A DNA stretch of 64,000 nt from the NCBI RefSeq assembly GCF_013778305.1, contig NZ_JACEIC010000004.1, positions 1-64,000 on the forward strand, given 5' to 3'. Below, piece after piece: positions 24,738 through 32,767 of the stretch. The notes beneath the pieces are model-generated. The model saw only the letters and a program-made list of their open reading frames with translations. It did no database searches and was not told where the DNA came from. The position numbers and the translations under genes are program-made. Position 1 is the stretch's first letter. Every line of letters starts with the position of its first letter. Origin of the DNA: Nocardioides agri (GTDB taxonomy: Bacteria > Actinomycetota > Actinomycetes > Propionibacteriales > Nocardioidaceae).

Positions 24738-25847
24738 ATGTCGAAGCGGCGTGACGAGTGGAGCGAGGATCCGCGCGACATGCTGCGCGCCGGTCCCGAC
24801 TTCGACCTGGTCGGGATGGAGCGCGACGCGACGCCCGGGTGGCGGTCGGGGAAGAAGGCGGCGTCGCGGTTCTGCGACGAGCGGGGCGACCTGCTCAGCG
24901 AGCTCCAGGAGCGGCTGTTCGCCGAGGGCCGCGCCGGCGGCACCCGGTCGCTGCTGGTCGTCGTCCAGGGACTCGACACCGCCGGCAAGGGCGGCGTCGC
25001 CCGGCACGTGATGAGCAAGGTGGACCCGCAGGGGGTCGCGCTGCGCTCCTTCGGGCCGCCGACCGACGAGGAGCTGAAGCACCACTTCCTGTGGCGGATC
25101 AAGAAGAAGCTGCCCTCCCCCGGTCTCATCGGTGTCTTCGACCGGTCGCACTACGAGGACGTGCTCATCGCGCGGGTGGACGAGCTCGTGCGCCCGGACG
25201 TGTGGGAGCGGCGGTACGACGAGATCAACGACTTCGAGGCCGACCTGGTGGAGTCCGGCACGACCGTGCTGAAGTTCGGGCTGATGGTGAGCCACGACCA
25301 GCAGGGGCTGCGGCTCATGAAGCGGCTGGACCGACCGGACAAGCACTGGAAGTACAGCACCAACGACCTGGTCACGCGTCGCAAGTGGGACGACTACCAG
25401 GACGCCTACGCCGACGTGTTCCGCCGGACGTCCACCGAGGCCGCGCCCTGGTACGTCATCCCCGCCGACCACAAGTGGTACGCCCGGGTGGCGATCACCG
25501 AGATCCTCACCCAGACCCTGATCGACATGGACCCCGAGTGGCCCTCGGTGCGCTGGGACCCCGAGGTCCAGCGCCGCGAGCTCGCCGCGCTGATGAGCAC
25601 CGAGGCCCTCCGGGCCTCGCTGAAGGACACCGAGTCACAGGTCAAGAAGGCCGTCAAGGACGACCGCCGGGTGCGGGAGGAGACCGCCCGGGCGCGCGCC
25701 GACGTCGCCGACTCCGACCCGCTGGCCGAGGCCGAGGCGCAGGCTCGCGAGGCGGAGGCCGTCGCCACCGCGGCCGCGGCCATGCTCGACCTGAAGCGGA
25801 CCCGCGAGCAGAAGGCGGAGCTGCTCGAGGAGCGTGGGGCGGGCTGA
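24738..25847 (+). CDS. Polyphosphate kinase 2 family protein
   Basis: A 369-residue PPK2-family enzyme that transfers phosphate between polyphosphate and nucleotides. Walker A is GLDTAGKGG (about residues 79-87), Walker B is FDRSHYEDV, and lid residues lie in KRLDRPDKHWKYS. The core fits the single-domain class and ends near residue 285. An extra Ala/Glu/Arg-rich tail of about 80 residues with coiled-coil character follows and is not part of the usual enzyme. The gene starts 2 bases after the phospholipase D stop and is surely co-transcribed. Confidence 0.9.
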   Translation: MSKRRDEWSEDPRDMLRAGPDFDLVGMERDATPGWRSGKKAASRFCDERGDLLSELQERLFAEGRAGGTRSLLVVVQGLDTAGKGGVARHVMSKVDPQGVALRSFGPPTDEELKHHFLWRIKKKLPSPGLIGVFDRSHYEDVLIARVDELVRPDVWERRYDEINDFEADLVESGTTVLKFGLMVSHDQQGLRLMKRLDRPDKHWKYSTNDLVTRRKWDDYQDAYADVFRRTSTEAAPWYVIPADHKWYARVAITEILTQTLIDMDPEWPSVRWDPEVQRRELAALMSTEALRASLKDTESQVKKAVKDDRRVREETARARADVADSDPLAEAEAQAREAEAVATAAAAMLDLKRTREQKAELLEERGAG

Positions 25848-25872
25848 GCCCACGACCCCGTGAGTACCCGGG

Positions 25873-26928
25873 TCAGCCCGCGTCGTTGGCGCACCGGAAG
25901 CCGATGTTGCCCGAGGAGGACTCCGCTGTGTTGGACGAGCGGGCAGCGACGCGGTAGCGGTTGCAGTAGCTGTCGTGGCAGAGGTAGGACCCGCCGCGCA
26001 TCACCCTCGGGACGCGGGAGTCGTCCGGCTCGGCCGGCTCCGCCGCGACGGGATCGACGACGGGGTCCTCGCCTGCCCGATCGGCGTACTCGGTCGCGCG
26101 GAACGCGTCGCGGCACCACTCCCAGACGTTGCCGACCGTGTTGTGCAGGCCGTAGCCGTTGGGCTGGAACGCGGTCACCGGCGCGGTGGTGAGGTAGCCG
26201 TCGTCGAGGGTGTTGCGCTGCGGGAAGTCGCCCTGCCAGATGTTGCAGCGCCACCGTCCGCCATGGGTGAGCTCGTCGCCCCACGGGAACCGCGCACGGT
26301 CGAGACCGCCGCGCGCGGCGTACTCCCACTCCGCCTCGGTGGGCAGGCGCTTGCCCGCCCAGTGGGCGTAGGCCTGCGCGTCGCGCCACGACACGTGCAC
26401 GACCGGGTGGTTCTGCAGGTCGCCGACGCTCGAGCGCGGCCCGGCCGGGTGCCGCCAGTCCGCGCCGCGCACCGCCAGCCACCACGGCACGCCGGCCGCG
26501 CCGCGCAGGATGTCGGCCGGCGCGGCGTCGACCGCGAGGTGGAACACTGCCGACACCCCGTCTCGCTCGGCCTCGGTGACGTAGCCGGTCGCCTTGACGA
26601 AGGAGGCGAACTGGGCATTCGTCACGGCCTTCGTGTCGATGAGGTACGGCGAGAGCTGCACTCGGTGCGTGGGCCGTTCGCCGTCCGCGGCGTACCCGTC
26701 ACCGTGGCTGTCCCCCATCCAGAACGTGCCTCCCGGGATCCGGACCTGTCCGCGAGTGCTCCGCTCGCCGCGCGGGACCGAGGGCACGGTGTCCGCGGCG
26801 GCGCGGGCCATGGCGGTCGCGGCAGGGGCGCAACAGGACCCGGCGTGCTCACCGTCGTGCGGTCGCGTCCCGCGGTGCGACTCGAGGAGCGGCAGGAGCG
26901 GCCGTCCGGGGTCGGCGTTGATCGCCAT
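25873..26928 (-). CDS. Formylglycine-generating enzyme (sulfatase-modifying factor)
   Basis: A 351-residue copper-dependent oxidase that converts the Cys of C-x-P-x-R sulfatase motifs to formylglycine. It follows the Streptomyces coelicolor enzyme closely: IPGGTFWMGD, HPVVHVSW, GKRLPTEAEWEYAARGG, NVWEWC, and the active-site segment SYLCHDSYCNRYR with the cysteine pair C317 and C322. An extra N-terminal stretch of about 55 residues contains a SCC motif, seen in several FGEs. It is divergent from a sulfatase with a CSPTR motif, an obvious substrate. Confidence 0.95.
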   Translation of the reverse strand: MAINADPGRPLLPLLESHRGTRPHDGEHAGSCCAPAATAMARAAADTVPSVPRGERSTRGQVRIPGGTFWMGDSHGDGYAADGERPTHRVQLSPYLIDTKAVTNAQFASFVKATGYVTEAERDGVSAVFHLAVDAAPADILRGAAGVPWWLAVRGADWRHPAGPRSSVGDLQNHPVVHVSWRDAQAYAHWAGKRLPTEAEWEYAARGGLDRARFPWGDELTHGGRWRCNIWQGDFPQRNTLDDGYLTTAPVTAFQPNGYGLHNTVGNVWEWCRDAFRATEYADRAGEDPVVDPVAAEPAEPDDSRVPRVMRGGSYLCHDSYCNRYRVAARSSNTAESSSGNIGFRCANDAG

Positions 26929-26935
26929 GGCGCCA

Positions 26936-26960
26936 AACTACAGTAGATCGATCGAGTTCC
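26936..26960 (-). promoter_or_regulatory. Possible ECF-sigma-type promoter of the FGE gene
   Basis: Minus-strand GGAAC (26956-26960) and GTT (26936-26938) are 17 bases apart, the layout of SigE/SigR-type promoters. A start 6 to 8 bases downstream would give an almost leaderless mRNA at ATG 26928. Short motif, so weak. Confidence 0.2.
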
Positions 26961-27073
26961 TGACGCGGAGGGCGCGCGGACGGCCGCCGTCTGCATCGCG
27001 GACAGTGTTGAAGTAATCCGACTGACTAACACTAGATTGCGAGCCAGCACTCACCTCACCAGAAGGAACCCCG

Positions 27074-28816
27074 ATGCCATCTCGGAAGATGCTCACGGCG
27101 ATCGCTGCGCCCGCCGTCCTCACGCTGGCCAGCCTGACTCCTGTGCTCGGTGCCTCGCCGACGAGCACCGCCAGCGCCGCGCCGACGTCCACCCCCGGCC
27201 CGCGGCCCAACCTGGTCTTCATCATGGCCGACGACCTCGGCTGGTCCGACCTGAGCACCGGGCGGGTCAACGGCGGCTTCGGCAACGACTTCAACGAGAC
27301 GCCTCAGCTCGACAGGCTCGCGCAGGAGGGTCAGTCCTTCACCGAGGCCTACGCCTCCGTCCAGTGCAGCCCGACGCGGACGGCACTGCACACCGGCCAG
27401 TACGCCACCCGACCGACCAACAACGTGTACGCCGTGGGCCCGGTCACGGGTCAGGGGGGCGACCCGCTGCTGGGCGTGACCCAGGGACGGCTGGCCGAGG
27501 ACGGCCGAACCGCCATCCCGGTCGGGTACACGACTCTCGGCGAGACCCTGCAGCACGCCGGATACGCGACCGGCTACTCCGGCAAGTTCCACGTCACCGC
27601 GTCGGCCGCCGAGATCGTCAGCAGCCACGGATTCGACGAGAACTGGGGCGGCAGCCAGGCCTCGAACGCGACTCACTACTTCGCGACGAACAACCGGTTC
27701 AACGACTCGGTCTCCCCCAGCCTGGACCAGTTCGCGCAGGACTACACGCAGGAGTACGTCGACCAGAACATCGCGCCGTACAGCCACGGGGTCACCGATG
27801 CCCAGCTCGACGCCCTCGTCGGCACCGACAAGCACGTCACCGACGCCCAGACCGACGCAGCCCTGGACTTCATCGACCGCAGCAAGGACCAGCCGTTCTT
27901 CGCCTTCGTGAGCGAGTTCGCCCCGCACTTCCCGGTCGACGACGCCGAGGCTCGCCCCGACCTGCTCGCCAAGTACCACGCCAAGCCGGCGGGCGAGGAC
28001 CCGGCGAAGCCGTCGTACGGGGCCTTGGTCGAGGGTGTCGACCAGTCCGTGGCCCGCATCGTCGACTACCTGGAGACCACTCCCGATCCCCGCAACGGGG
28101 GCAAGCCCCTGGCCGACAACACGCTGGTGATCTTCACCTCCGACAACGGTGGCGAGGAAGACCCGGTCATCGCCGGCGCCTACAACGGTCCACTGCGCGA
28201 GGACAAGGGCTTCAAGTACGAGGGAGGCGTGCGCGTCCCCTGGATCGTGTGGAGCGACAACGACGACCTCGTTCGCGGCGGCGGTCGGTCCAACGACACG
28301 ATCGTGAACAGCACCGACCTCTACCCGACGCTCGCGTCCTACGCCCGGGCTCAGCTGCCCGCCGGAGTTCCGCTGGACGGCATCGACCTCAAGCCGGCGT
28401 TCAGCAAGGGCACCCGGATCAACCGTGAGCACTTCCACCACCTGCCGGGCTACGTCCGCTTCGGGGGTGCCCTGGAGTCGAGTCCCTTCTCGAGCATCCG
28501 CGACGGTCGCTGGAAGCTCTACTACAACTACGCCGACAACTCCTTCGCGCTCTACGACCTGACCAAGGACATCGGCGAGACCAGCGATCTCGCGGCTGAG
28601 CGGCCGGGGCTCGCGCGCCAGCTCGGCGAGCAGCTGATCGCATGGCTCGACGAGACGGACGCACCGCTGGCGACCCTCCGCGCAGGCCAGCCGACGCGGG
28701 TGATCCCCGACTTCACCGGGACGACCTACGCCAACGGTGAGGTGACCCGGCACCACCGCGACACCATCACGATCGCGGCCGGCCAGCAGGTGCCCTTCGT
28801 CCTGCCGAGGCCGTAG
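27074..28816 (+). CDS. Secreted type I sulfatase
   Basis: A 580-residue sulfatase-family hydrolase with an N-terminal signal peptide (about residues 1-35, then AGASPTS-type cleavage region). Metal-binding start RPNLVFIMADDLGWSD and the formylglycine motif CSPTR (C98, P100, R102) are present, with the metal Asp-Asn pair FTSDNGG near residue 355. The CSPTR motif requires conversion by the FGE encoded divergently, before or during export. The sulfate ester substrate cannot be named. The start ATG is preceded by AGAAGGAA. A strong hairpin follows the stop. Confidence 0.9.
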   Translation: MPSRKMLTAIAAPAVLTLASLTPVLGASPTSTASAAPTSTPGPRPNLVFIMADDLGWSDLSTGRVNGGFGNDFNETPQLDRLAQEGQSFTEAYASVQCSPTRTALHTGQYATRPTNNVYAVGPVTGQGGDPLLGVTQGRLAEDGRTAIPVGYTTLGETLQHAGYATGYSGKFHVTASAAEIVSSHGFDENWGGSQASNATHYFATNNRFNDSVSPSLDQFAQDYTQEYVDQNIAPYSHGVTDAQLDALVGTDKHVTDAQTDAALDFIDRSKDQPFFAFVSEFAPHFPVDDAEARPDLLAKYHAKPAGEDPAKPSYGALVEGVDQSVARIVDYLETTPDPRNGGKPLADNTLVIFTSDNGGEEDPVIAGAYNGPLREDKGFKYEGGVRVPWIVWSDNDDLVRGGGRSNDTIVNSTDLYPTLASYARAQLPAGVPLDGIDLKPAFSKGTRINREHFHHLPGYVRFGGALESSPFSSIRDGRWKLYYNYADNSFALYDLTKDIGETSDLAAERPGLARQLGEQLIAWLDETDAPLATLRAGQPTRVIPDFTGTTYANGEVTRHHRDTITIAAGQQVPFVLPRP

Positions 28817-28828
28817 CAGTACGTGACA

Positions 28829-28867
28829 GCCAGAGGGCCCGGACGCGTTGCGGCCGGGCCCTCTGGC
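28829..28867 (+). terminator. Intrinsic terminator of the sulfatase gene
   Basis: A perfect 14-base stem GCCAGAGGGCCCGG / CCGGGCCCTCTGGC with an 11-base loop begins 13 bases after the stop codon. No T tract follows, as expected in this GC range. Confidence 0.8.
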
Positions 28868-28980
28868 ATCTCGGGTCCTGCGAGTGGTGCGGAACTCCGC
28901 GAGCCCCGGGACGCCTGAGCTACGACGTCTGAACCTGCCTGGGTCGACGAGGACGACACTCAGTAGGCTCACCGGCGCAA

Positions 28981-29054
28981 GGGGCGTTAGCTCAGCTGGT
29001 TAGAGCAGGCGACTCATAATCGCCCAGTCGTCGGTTCAAGTCCGACACGCCCTA
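28981..29054 (+). tRNA. tRNA with CAT anticodon (tRNA-Met elongator or tRNA-Ile2)
   Basis: Cloverleaf is complete: acceptor GGGGCGT / ACGCCCT (one G-T pair), D arm GCTC/GAGC, anticodon arm GGCGA-CTCATAA-TCGCC, T arm with GTTCAAGTC, discriminator A, and no encoded CCA. The CAT anticodon fits elongator Met, or Ile2 if the wobble C is modified to lysidine. The anticodon stem resembles Ile2 of E. coli, so identity is left open. A weak -10 (TAGGCT, 28964-28969) lies upstream. Confidence 0.92.
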
Positions 29055-29099
29055 CTTCGACCTGACAGGCATCGTGGCCGAGCCCGGCGGCGAGGGACG

Positions 29100-32000
29100 C
29101 TATCCGCGCCAGACGAGCTCTTCGGCTCGGCGCTGCGTGTCGTGCGCCTTCTCCTCCAGCAGGAGACGCCGTCGTCGTGCGCTGGGTTGGTCGTGGCCCT
29201 GCCGCGCCTCCTCACGCAACAGCCGCACGGACCGCTGCGCCAGGTCCAGGGCCGGAACTCCCTCACCGATGGCCAGGTAGGCCTCCGCCAGCTGGACCTG
29301 GGAGCGAGCGAGGTCGACCACGAAGGCTGGCACTCGCTCGGCGACATCGGCGAACAGGCGCACCGCCTGCTCGCCGGCAGGAACGGCGTCCGCGGCCTGT
29401 CCGACCTTGAGGGCCGCCGTGCACAGCAGCTCGGCAGCGGCAGCTCTGGCCGGCACCATGGCGACTGCCTCCGCCGGGCCGAGGCCCGCGATGCGCTCGA
29501 ACTCCTGGCTCGCGCGTCCGACCAGCTCGAGCGCCGTGTCGGGCTGACCGAGGGCGCCGGCGATGTTCGCTCGGTTCATCAGGGACCGCCCGAACGTGTC
29601 GTCGCTGAGCGCGAGCTCAGCGTTGGCGGCCAGCTCGGACAAGGCGGCTACCGCCTCGTCGGCCGACCTGGCTGCCTCGTCCAGCCGCCCTACCCCCTGC
29701 AGAAGCGCTGCGAGGTTGCTGTTGACCTTGGCGGCGTCACGTCGGGCATCGGGGCTGCCGGTTCGTCGAGCGAACGCCTGAAGGATCTCGACGGCCTCGT
29801 ACTCGTACGAGATGGCCGCCTCGGCACGGCCGGTCTCTGCCATCACCGCGGCCTGCAGGTCCAGCGCCCGGCCGAGCACGTCGGGCTGGATCCAGCCCTG
29901 GCGGGTCGCGTTCCTGAGCTTGCCGACGACTTCGTCGATGAGTGTCAGCGCGGCGTCGAACGACCGGAGGTCGTTGAGGACCGCTGCCCGGGCGAGGTTG
30001 ACGCGGAGGACGTGCTGCTCGTCGATGCCGGGACCGAAGAAGCGCTCGGCCGCACGTCTGAACTCCTGCTCGGCCCGCACCAGGTTGCCGGCCTCGTAGG
30101 CCTCAGTGGCCCGACGCTCTGCGTCCCGGCCGGCCCGCTCCACCTCGCTGAAGGTCGGCGTCGCCGTCGGTGGCGGAGGTGGTGCGGAGTCGGCCGGTGT
30201 GCCGCCGCCCCGGTCTGTGAGCTCCTCGTCCGCGGGACCGGGGCCGGTGTCGTGGAAGGGGTTGCTCGAGGAGAAGGGGTTCTCCCCGATACCGCGGCCG
30301 ATGTCGTAGAGCCGTTCGGGCGCGCTGGATGCGGTCTCCCGCCCGGCGGTGGCCCCGCCAGCCCAGGTGTCCGGGTCGTAGCTGAAGTGGCCGTCGCGGC
30401 GCGAGTCCGGGAGCGCCCGCTGGAGCGGCAGTGGATCCGCGACCCGCCGGGCCGCTCTGTCGATGGCTTCCACCAGGGCGGGTCGCCCGCTTGCCGCCAG
30501 GAGGGTGACTTGTTCGGCCAGGTGGGCCTGGTGCGCCATGGCGCGGCCGATGACGACGAGCGCGTCCTGCAGCTCATCGACGTCCTCGGAACCGAGGAGG
30601 TGCCCCAGGAGGTCGGGGTCTTGCTTGCTGACGGCACCGACGAGGTGCTCACCGAGGCGGTCCGGCTGCAGCGGCCCCCAGTAGCGGGAACTGGTTTCGG
30701 TCGGGTACAGCGAGCGCAGCCAGTCGGCCACCCGCCCGGGTTCGGTGAGCTCGGGGATCCGCTGCAAGAGAGTGAGGGCCGCGGGCCGGCCCTGGACGCC
30801 GATGAGCGTCGCGGCGGTGACCGCCTGGTCGCGCACGGCCTCGGGGAGCTTCAGGTCACGGGCCTCGATGGTCTTGCGCCAGTACTGGCGCTCGTGGCCG
30901 AGCAGGCGCCGTTCGACGGGGCCGGTGGTGCCGGGCGTGGCCTCCCCGGCCTCGATCAGCTCCAGCAGGGCGGCGAGCTGAAGGCTGAGCGGGTCGCCGA
31001 AGCACGGGTCGGTGAGATCGGGCGCCGTGACTGCCGCGGCCGCCTCCTGCCATCCGGTCTGCGGTTCGTCGCGGTGCAGGCGGCGGGCGAACTGGTCCAC
31101 GCACGAGTGGAAGGCCGCGACACGGTCCGGCGGCTCGTGCAGTGGGTTCAGCACGACGACGGCGTCCTCGCTGAGCAGGTCCGGATAGCCGTCGCAGAGC
31201 CTGGTCCACCAGTCGCCGCGGTCGCGGGCGAGCAGGAGCAGTCGGGTGCGGGGCGGATCGTCGGCGCTCTGGTAGGCCGAGAGCAGGTCTTGGAGCTGCT
31301 CGTTCCGGCTCTCGGCGTAGTCGGCGACCAGCAGGACGGCGTGTTTGCGGGCCGTGGTGGTGAGGTCGGTGAGTCGATGGGCGGGTGCGTTGGTGGCCAG
31401 CAGCCCGCCGAGCCAGTCGCCGCCGATGCCTGCGCCCTCGGGATCGTGCTGCAGCTGACGAATCAGCTGGTGCGCCAGCCTGGTCTTGCCCCGACCGCCG
31501 GGGCCGACCAAGAGGAGGGCGTCGAACATGCCGCCGGATCGGGTCCAGGTCACGAGTTGGTCGAGTTGACGGTCTCGTCCGAGGAAGTCGATGACGCTCT
31601 CGTCGGCGCGCAGAAGTTGCGCCCACGACAGTGGCCCGTGCGAAACGGGGGGCCGGGCGAGCACCGGGTCGAGCTCGGCGGAGCCCAGGGCGATCGGCTG
31701 CCGCAGCAGCGCCCTGGCTTGAGGGTCGGCGACGATGGCCGAGGCGGGGACGGCGGTGAGCTCGTCGCGGTCGAAGCCGGGGGTGTCGATGACGACCACG
31801 CCGACCAGCGTGCCGCGGCTCATCAGGGCGGCCCCGGACATGCCGGCCCACGGCGAGCCTTCGTTGGTGGGTCGCTCGTCGACCTTGACGACGTAGCGGC
31901 CCTCGGTGAGCGCCGACTGCGGATTGACGTGGCCGCTCAGCTGGAACGAGATCCTCGTGTCCCCCTGCCGCATCACCGCCGGGTACCCGGTGGCGTCCAC

Positions 32001-32333
32001 TGCCTGGCGGGCCTCGCGACCGGTGAAGCGGGCCCAGCGGATCGGTGGCGATCCGGGCGGCATCGGGGAGGGACCTGCGATACGCACCAGGGCGGCGTCG
32101 ACCTCGCGCCGCGGCAGTGGCCAGACAACCTCACCCGCGACCGGCTGATCGGAGCCGTCGAAGCGCAGTGCCACCGGGAGCGGTGCGTCGCCGTCGAACA
32201 CGACGTGCGCGGCGGTCAGCACCAGTTCGTCGCTGACCAGCAGGCCGCTGCCGTTCTCGGCGTACACCTGGCCGTGGGCGTCGGCGGGATGGAGCCCGCG
32301 AACGTCGACGAGGCGGTCTGCGTCGGCGGCCAT
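29100..32333 (-). CDS. Trypsin-like protease / P-loop NTPase / TPR protein (conflict-system effector)
   Basis: A 1077-residue multidomain protein without signal peptide or membrane helix, so the protease should be cytosolic. Residues 15-210 are a trypsin-like domain with triad H43 (LTAAHVV), D79 (EVDAALVRI) and S166 (GMSGAAL). Residues 245-600 are a STAND-type NTPase with Walker A GPGGRGKT (K283) and Walker B VLLVADYAE (D338). A Pro/Gly-rich linker (about 700-735, PPPPPTATPT) leads to about 340 residues of TPR-like helical repeats. A Trypco2 gene precedes it by 6 bases. This architecture matches the NTP-dependent conflict systems described by Aravind and colleagues. The trigger and target are unknown. 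Confidence 0.88.
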   Translation of the reverse strand: MAADADRLVDVRGLHPADAHGQVYAENGSGLLVSDELVLTAAHVVFDGDAPLPVALRFDGSDQPVAGEVVWPLPRREVDAALVRIAGPSPMPPGSPPIRWARFTGREARQAVDATGYPAVMRQGDTRISFQLSGHVNPQSALTEGRYVVKVDERPTNEGSPWAGMSGAALMSRGTLVGVVVIDTPGFDRDELTAVPASAIVADPQARALLRQPIALGSAELDPVLARPPVSHGPLSWAQLLRADESVIDFLGRDRQLDQLVTWTRSGGMFDALLLVGPGGRGKTRLAHQLIRQLQHDPEGAGIGGDWLGGLLATNAPAHRLTDLTTTARKHAVLLVADYAESRNEQLQDLLSAYQSADDPPRTRLLLLARDRGDWWTRLCDGYPDLLSEDAVVVLNPLHEPPDRVAAFHSCVDQFARRLHRDEPQTGWQEAAAAVTAPDLTDPCFGDPLSLQLAALLELIEAGEATPGTTGPVERRLLGHERQYWRKTIEARDLKLPEAVRDQAVTAATLIGVQGRPAALTLLQRIPELTEPGRVADWLRSLYPTETSSRYWGPLQPDRLGEHLVGAVSKQDPDLLGHLLGSEDVDELQDALVVIGRAMAHQAHLAEQVTLLAASGRPALVEAIDRAARRVADPLPLQRALPDSRRDGHFSYDPDTWAGGATAGRETASSAPERLYDIGRGIGENPFSSSNPFHDTGPGPADEELTDRGGGTPADSAPPPPPTATPTFSEVERAGRDAERRATEAYEAGNLVRAEQEFRRAAERFFGPGIDEQHVLRVNLARAAVLNDLRSFDAALTLIDEVVGKLRNATRQGWIQPDVLGRALDLQAAVMAETGRAEAAISYEYEAVEILQAFARRTGSPDARRDAAKVNSNLAALLQGVGRLDEAARSADEAVAALSELAANAELALSDDTFGRSLMNRANIAGALGQPDTALELVGRASQEFERIAGLGPAEAVAMVPARAAAAELLCTAALKVGQAADAVPAGEQAVRLFADVAERVPAFVVDLARSQVQLAEAYLAIGEGVPALDLAQRSVRLLREEARQGHDQPSARRRRLLLEEKAHDTQRRAEELVWRG

Positions 32334-32339
32334 TCCTGG

Positions 32340-32675
32340 CTATCCCGTCGGCGCAGCAGTCGCTGGGGGCGCGGTCTCGAGGTGGCGCTCGGAGATGAGC
32401 GGGTCGGGCTGGCCGTCCATCAGGGGGGTGAGCTGGAGCGAGATCCGGTGTGTGGTCGTCGATGCCCGCTCACCGGTGGCACCGGCGGAGACCACCCAGA
32501 ACCGCACCCCGGCCTCGCCGCCCACCGTCGCCGCGATGCCGACCTCGAACTCCATCGACACGGTGCCGAGCTGGAATCGGAGCCGCTCGCCGTCGCCGCG
32601 GCCCATGGCGTCGGCGAGCTCGCGACGCAGGTCGTCGATGGCGTCGGCCAGTCTCGGCCCGGGAAGCTCGGCCAT
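32340..32675 (-). CDS. Trypco2-domain protein (trypsin-co-occurring)
   Basis: A 111-residue protein whose first 90 residues match the Trypco2 pattern as I know it: LADAIDDLRRELADAM helix, LRFQLGTVSMEFEV strand pair, GGEAGVRFWVVSAGA, and TTTHRISLQLTP. The short C-terminal tail is Ala/Pro-rich. The family has no known enzyme activity and occurs almost only next to trypsin-NTPase conflict proteins, where it is thought to bind or regulate them. It is upstream of, and 6 bases from, the protease-NTPase gene, so both are made from one transcript. Confidence 0.85.
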   Translation of the reverse strand: MAELPGPRLADAIDDLRRELADAMGRGDGERLRFQLGTVSMEFEVGIAATVGGEAGVRFWVVSAGATGERASTTTHRISLQLTPLMDGQPDPLISERHLETAPPATAAPTG

Positions 32676-32767
32676 CCGATGAGTCTGTCACCGAGAGCCG
32701 CCAGCCGGTATGCACCGAACGGGCCATGACGGTGACGGCTGTTGGACGGGGGCCTCGTGCGTGCGCC

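Noticed and set aside
29055..29099. Attachment site of an integrated element at the tRNA 3' end
   Set aside because: No integrase is present and I saw no second copy of the tRNA 3' end near 32700. The position is suggestive only.
29142..32729. A 1195-codon plus-strand frame opposite the protease-NTPase gene
   Set aside because: Shadow frame: the minus-strand reading has catalytic motifs, Walker motifs and TPR pattern, the plus-strand reading has none.
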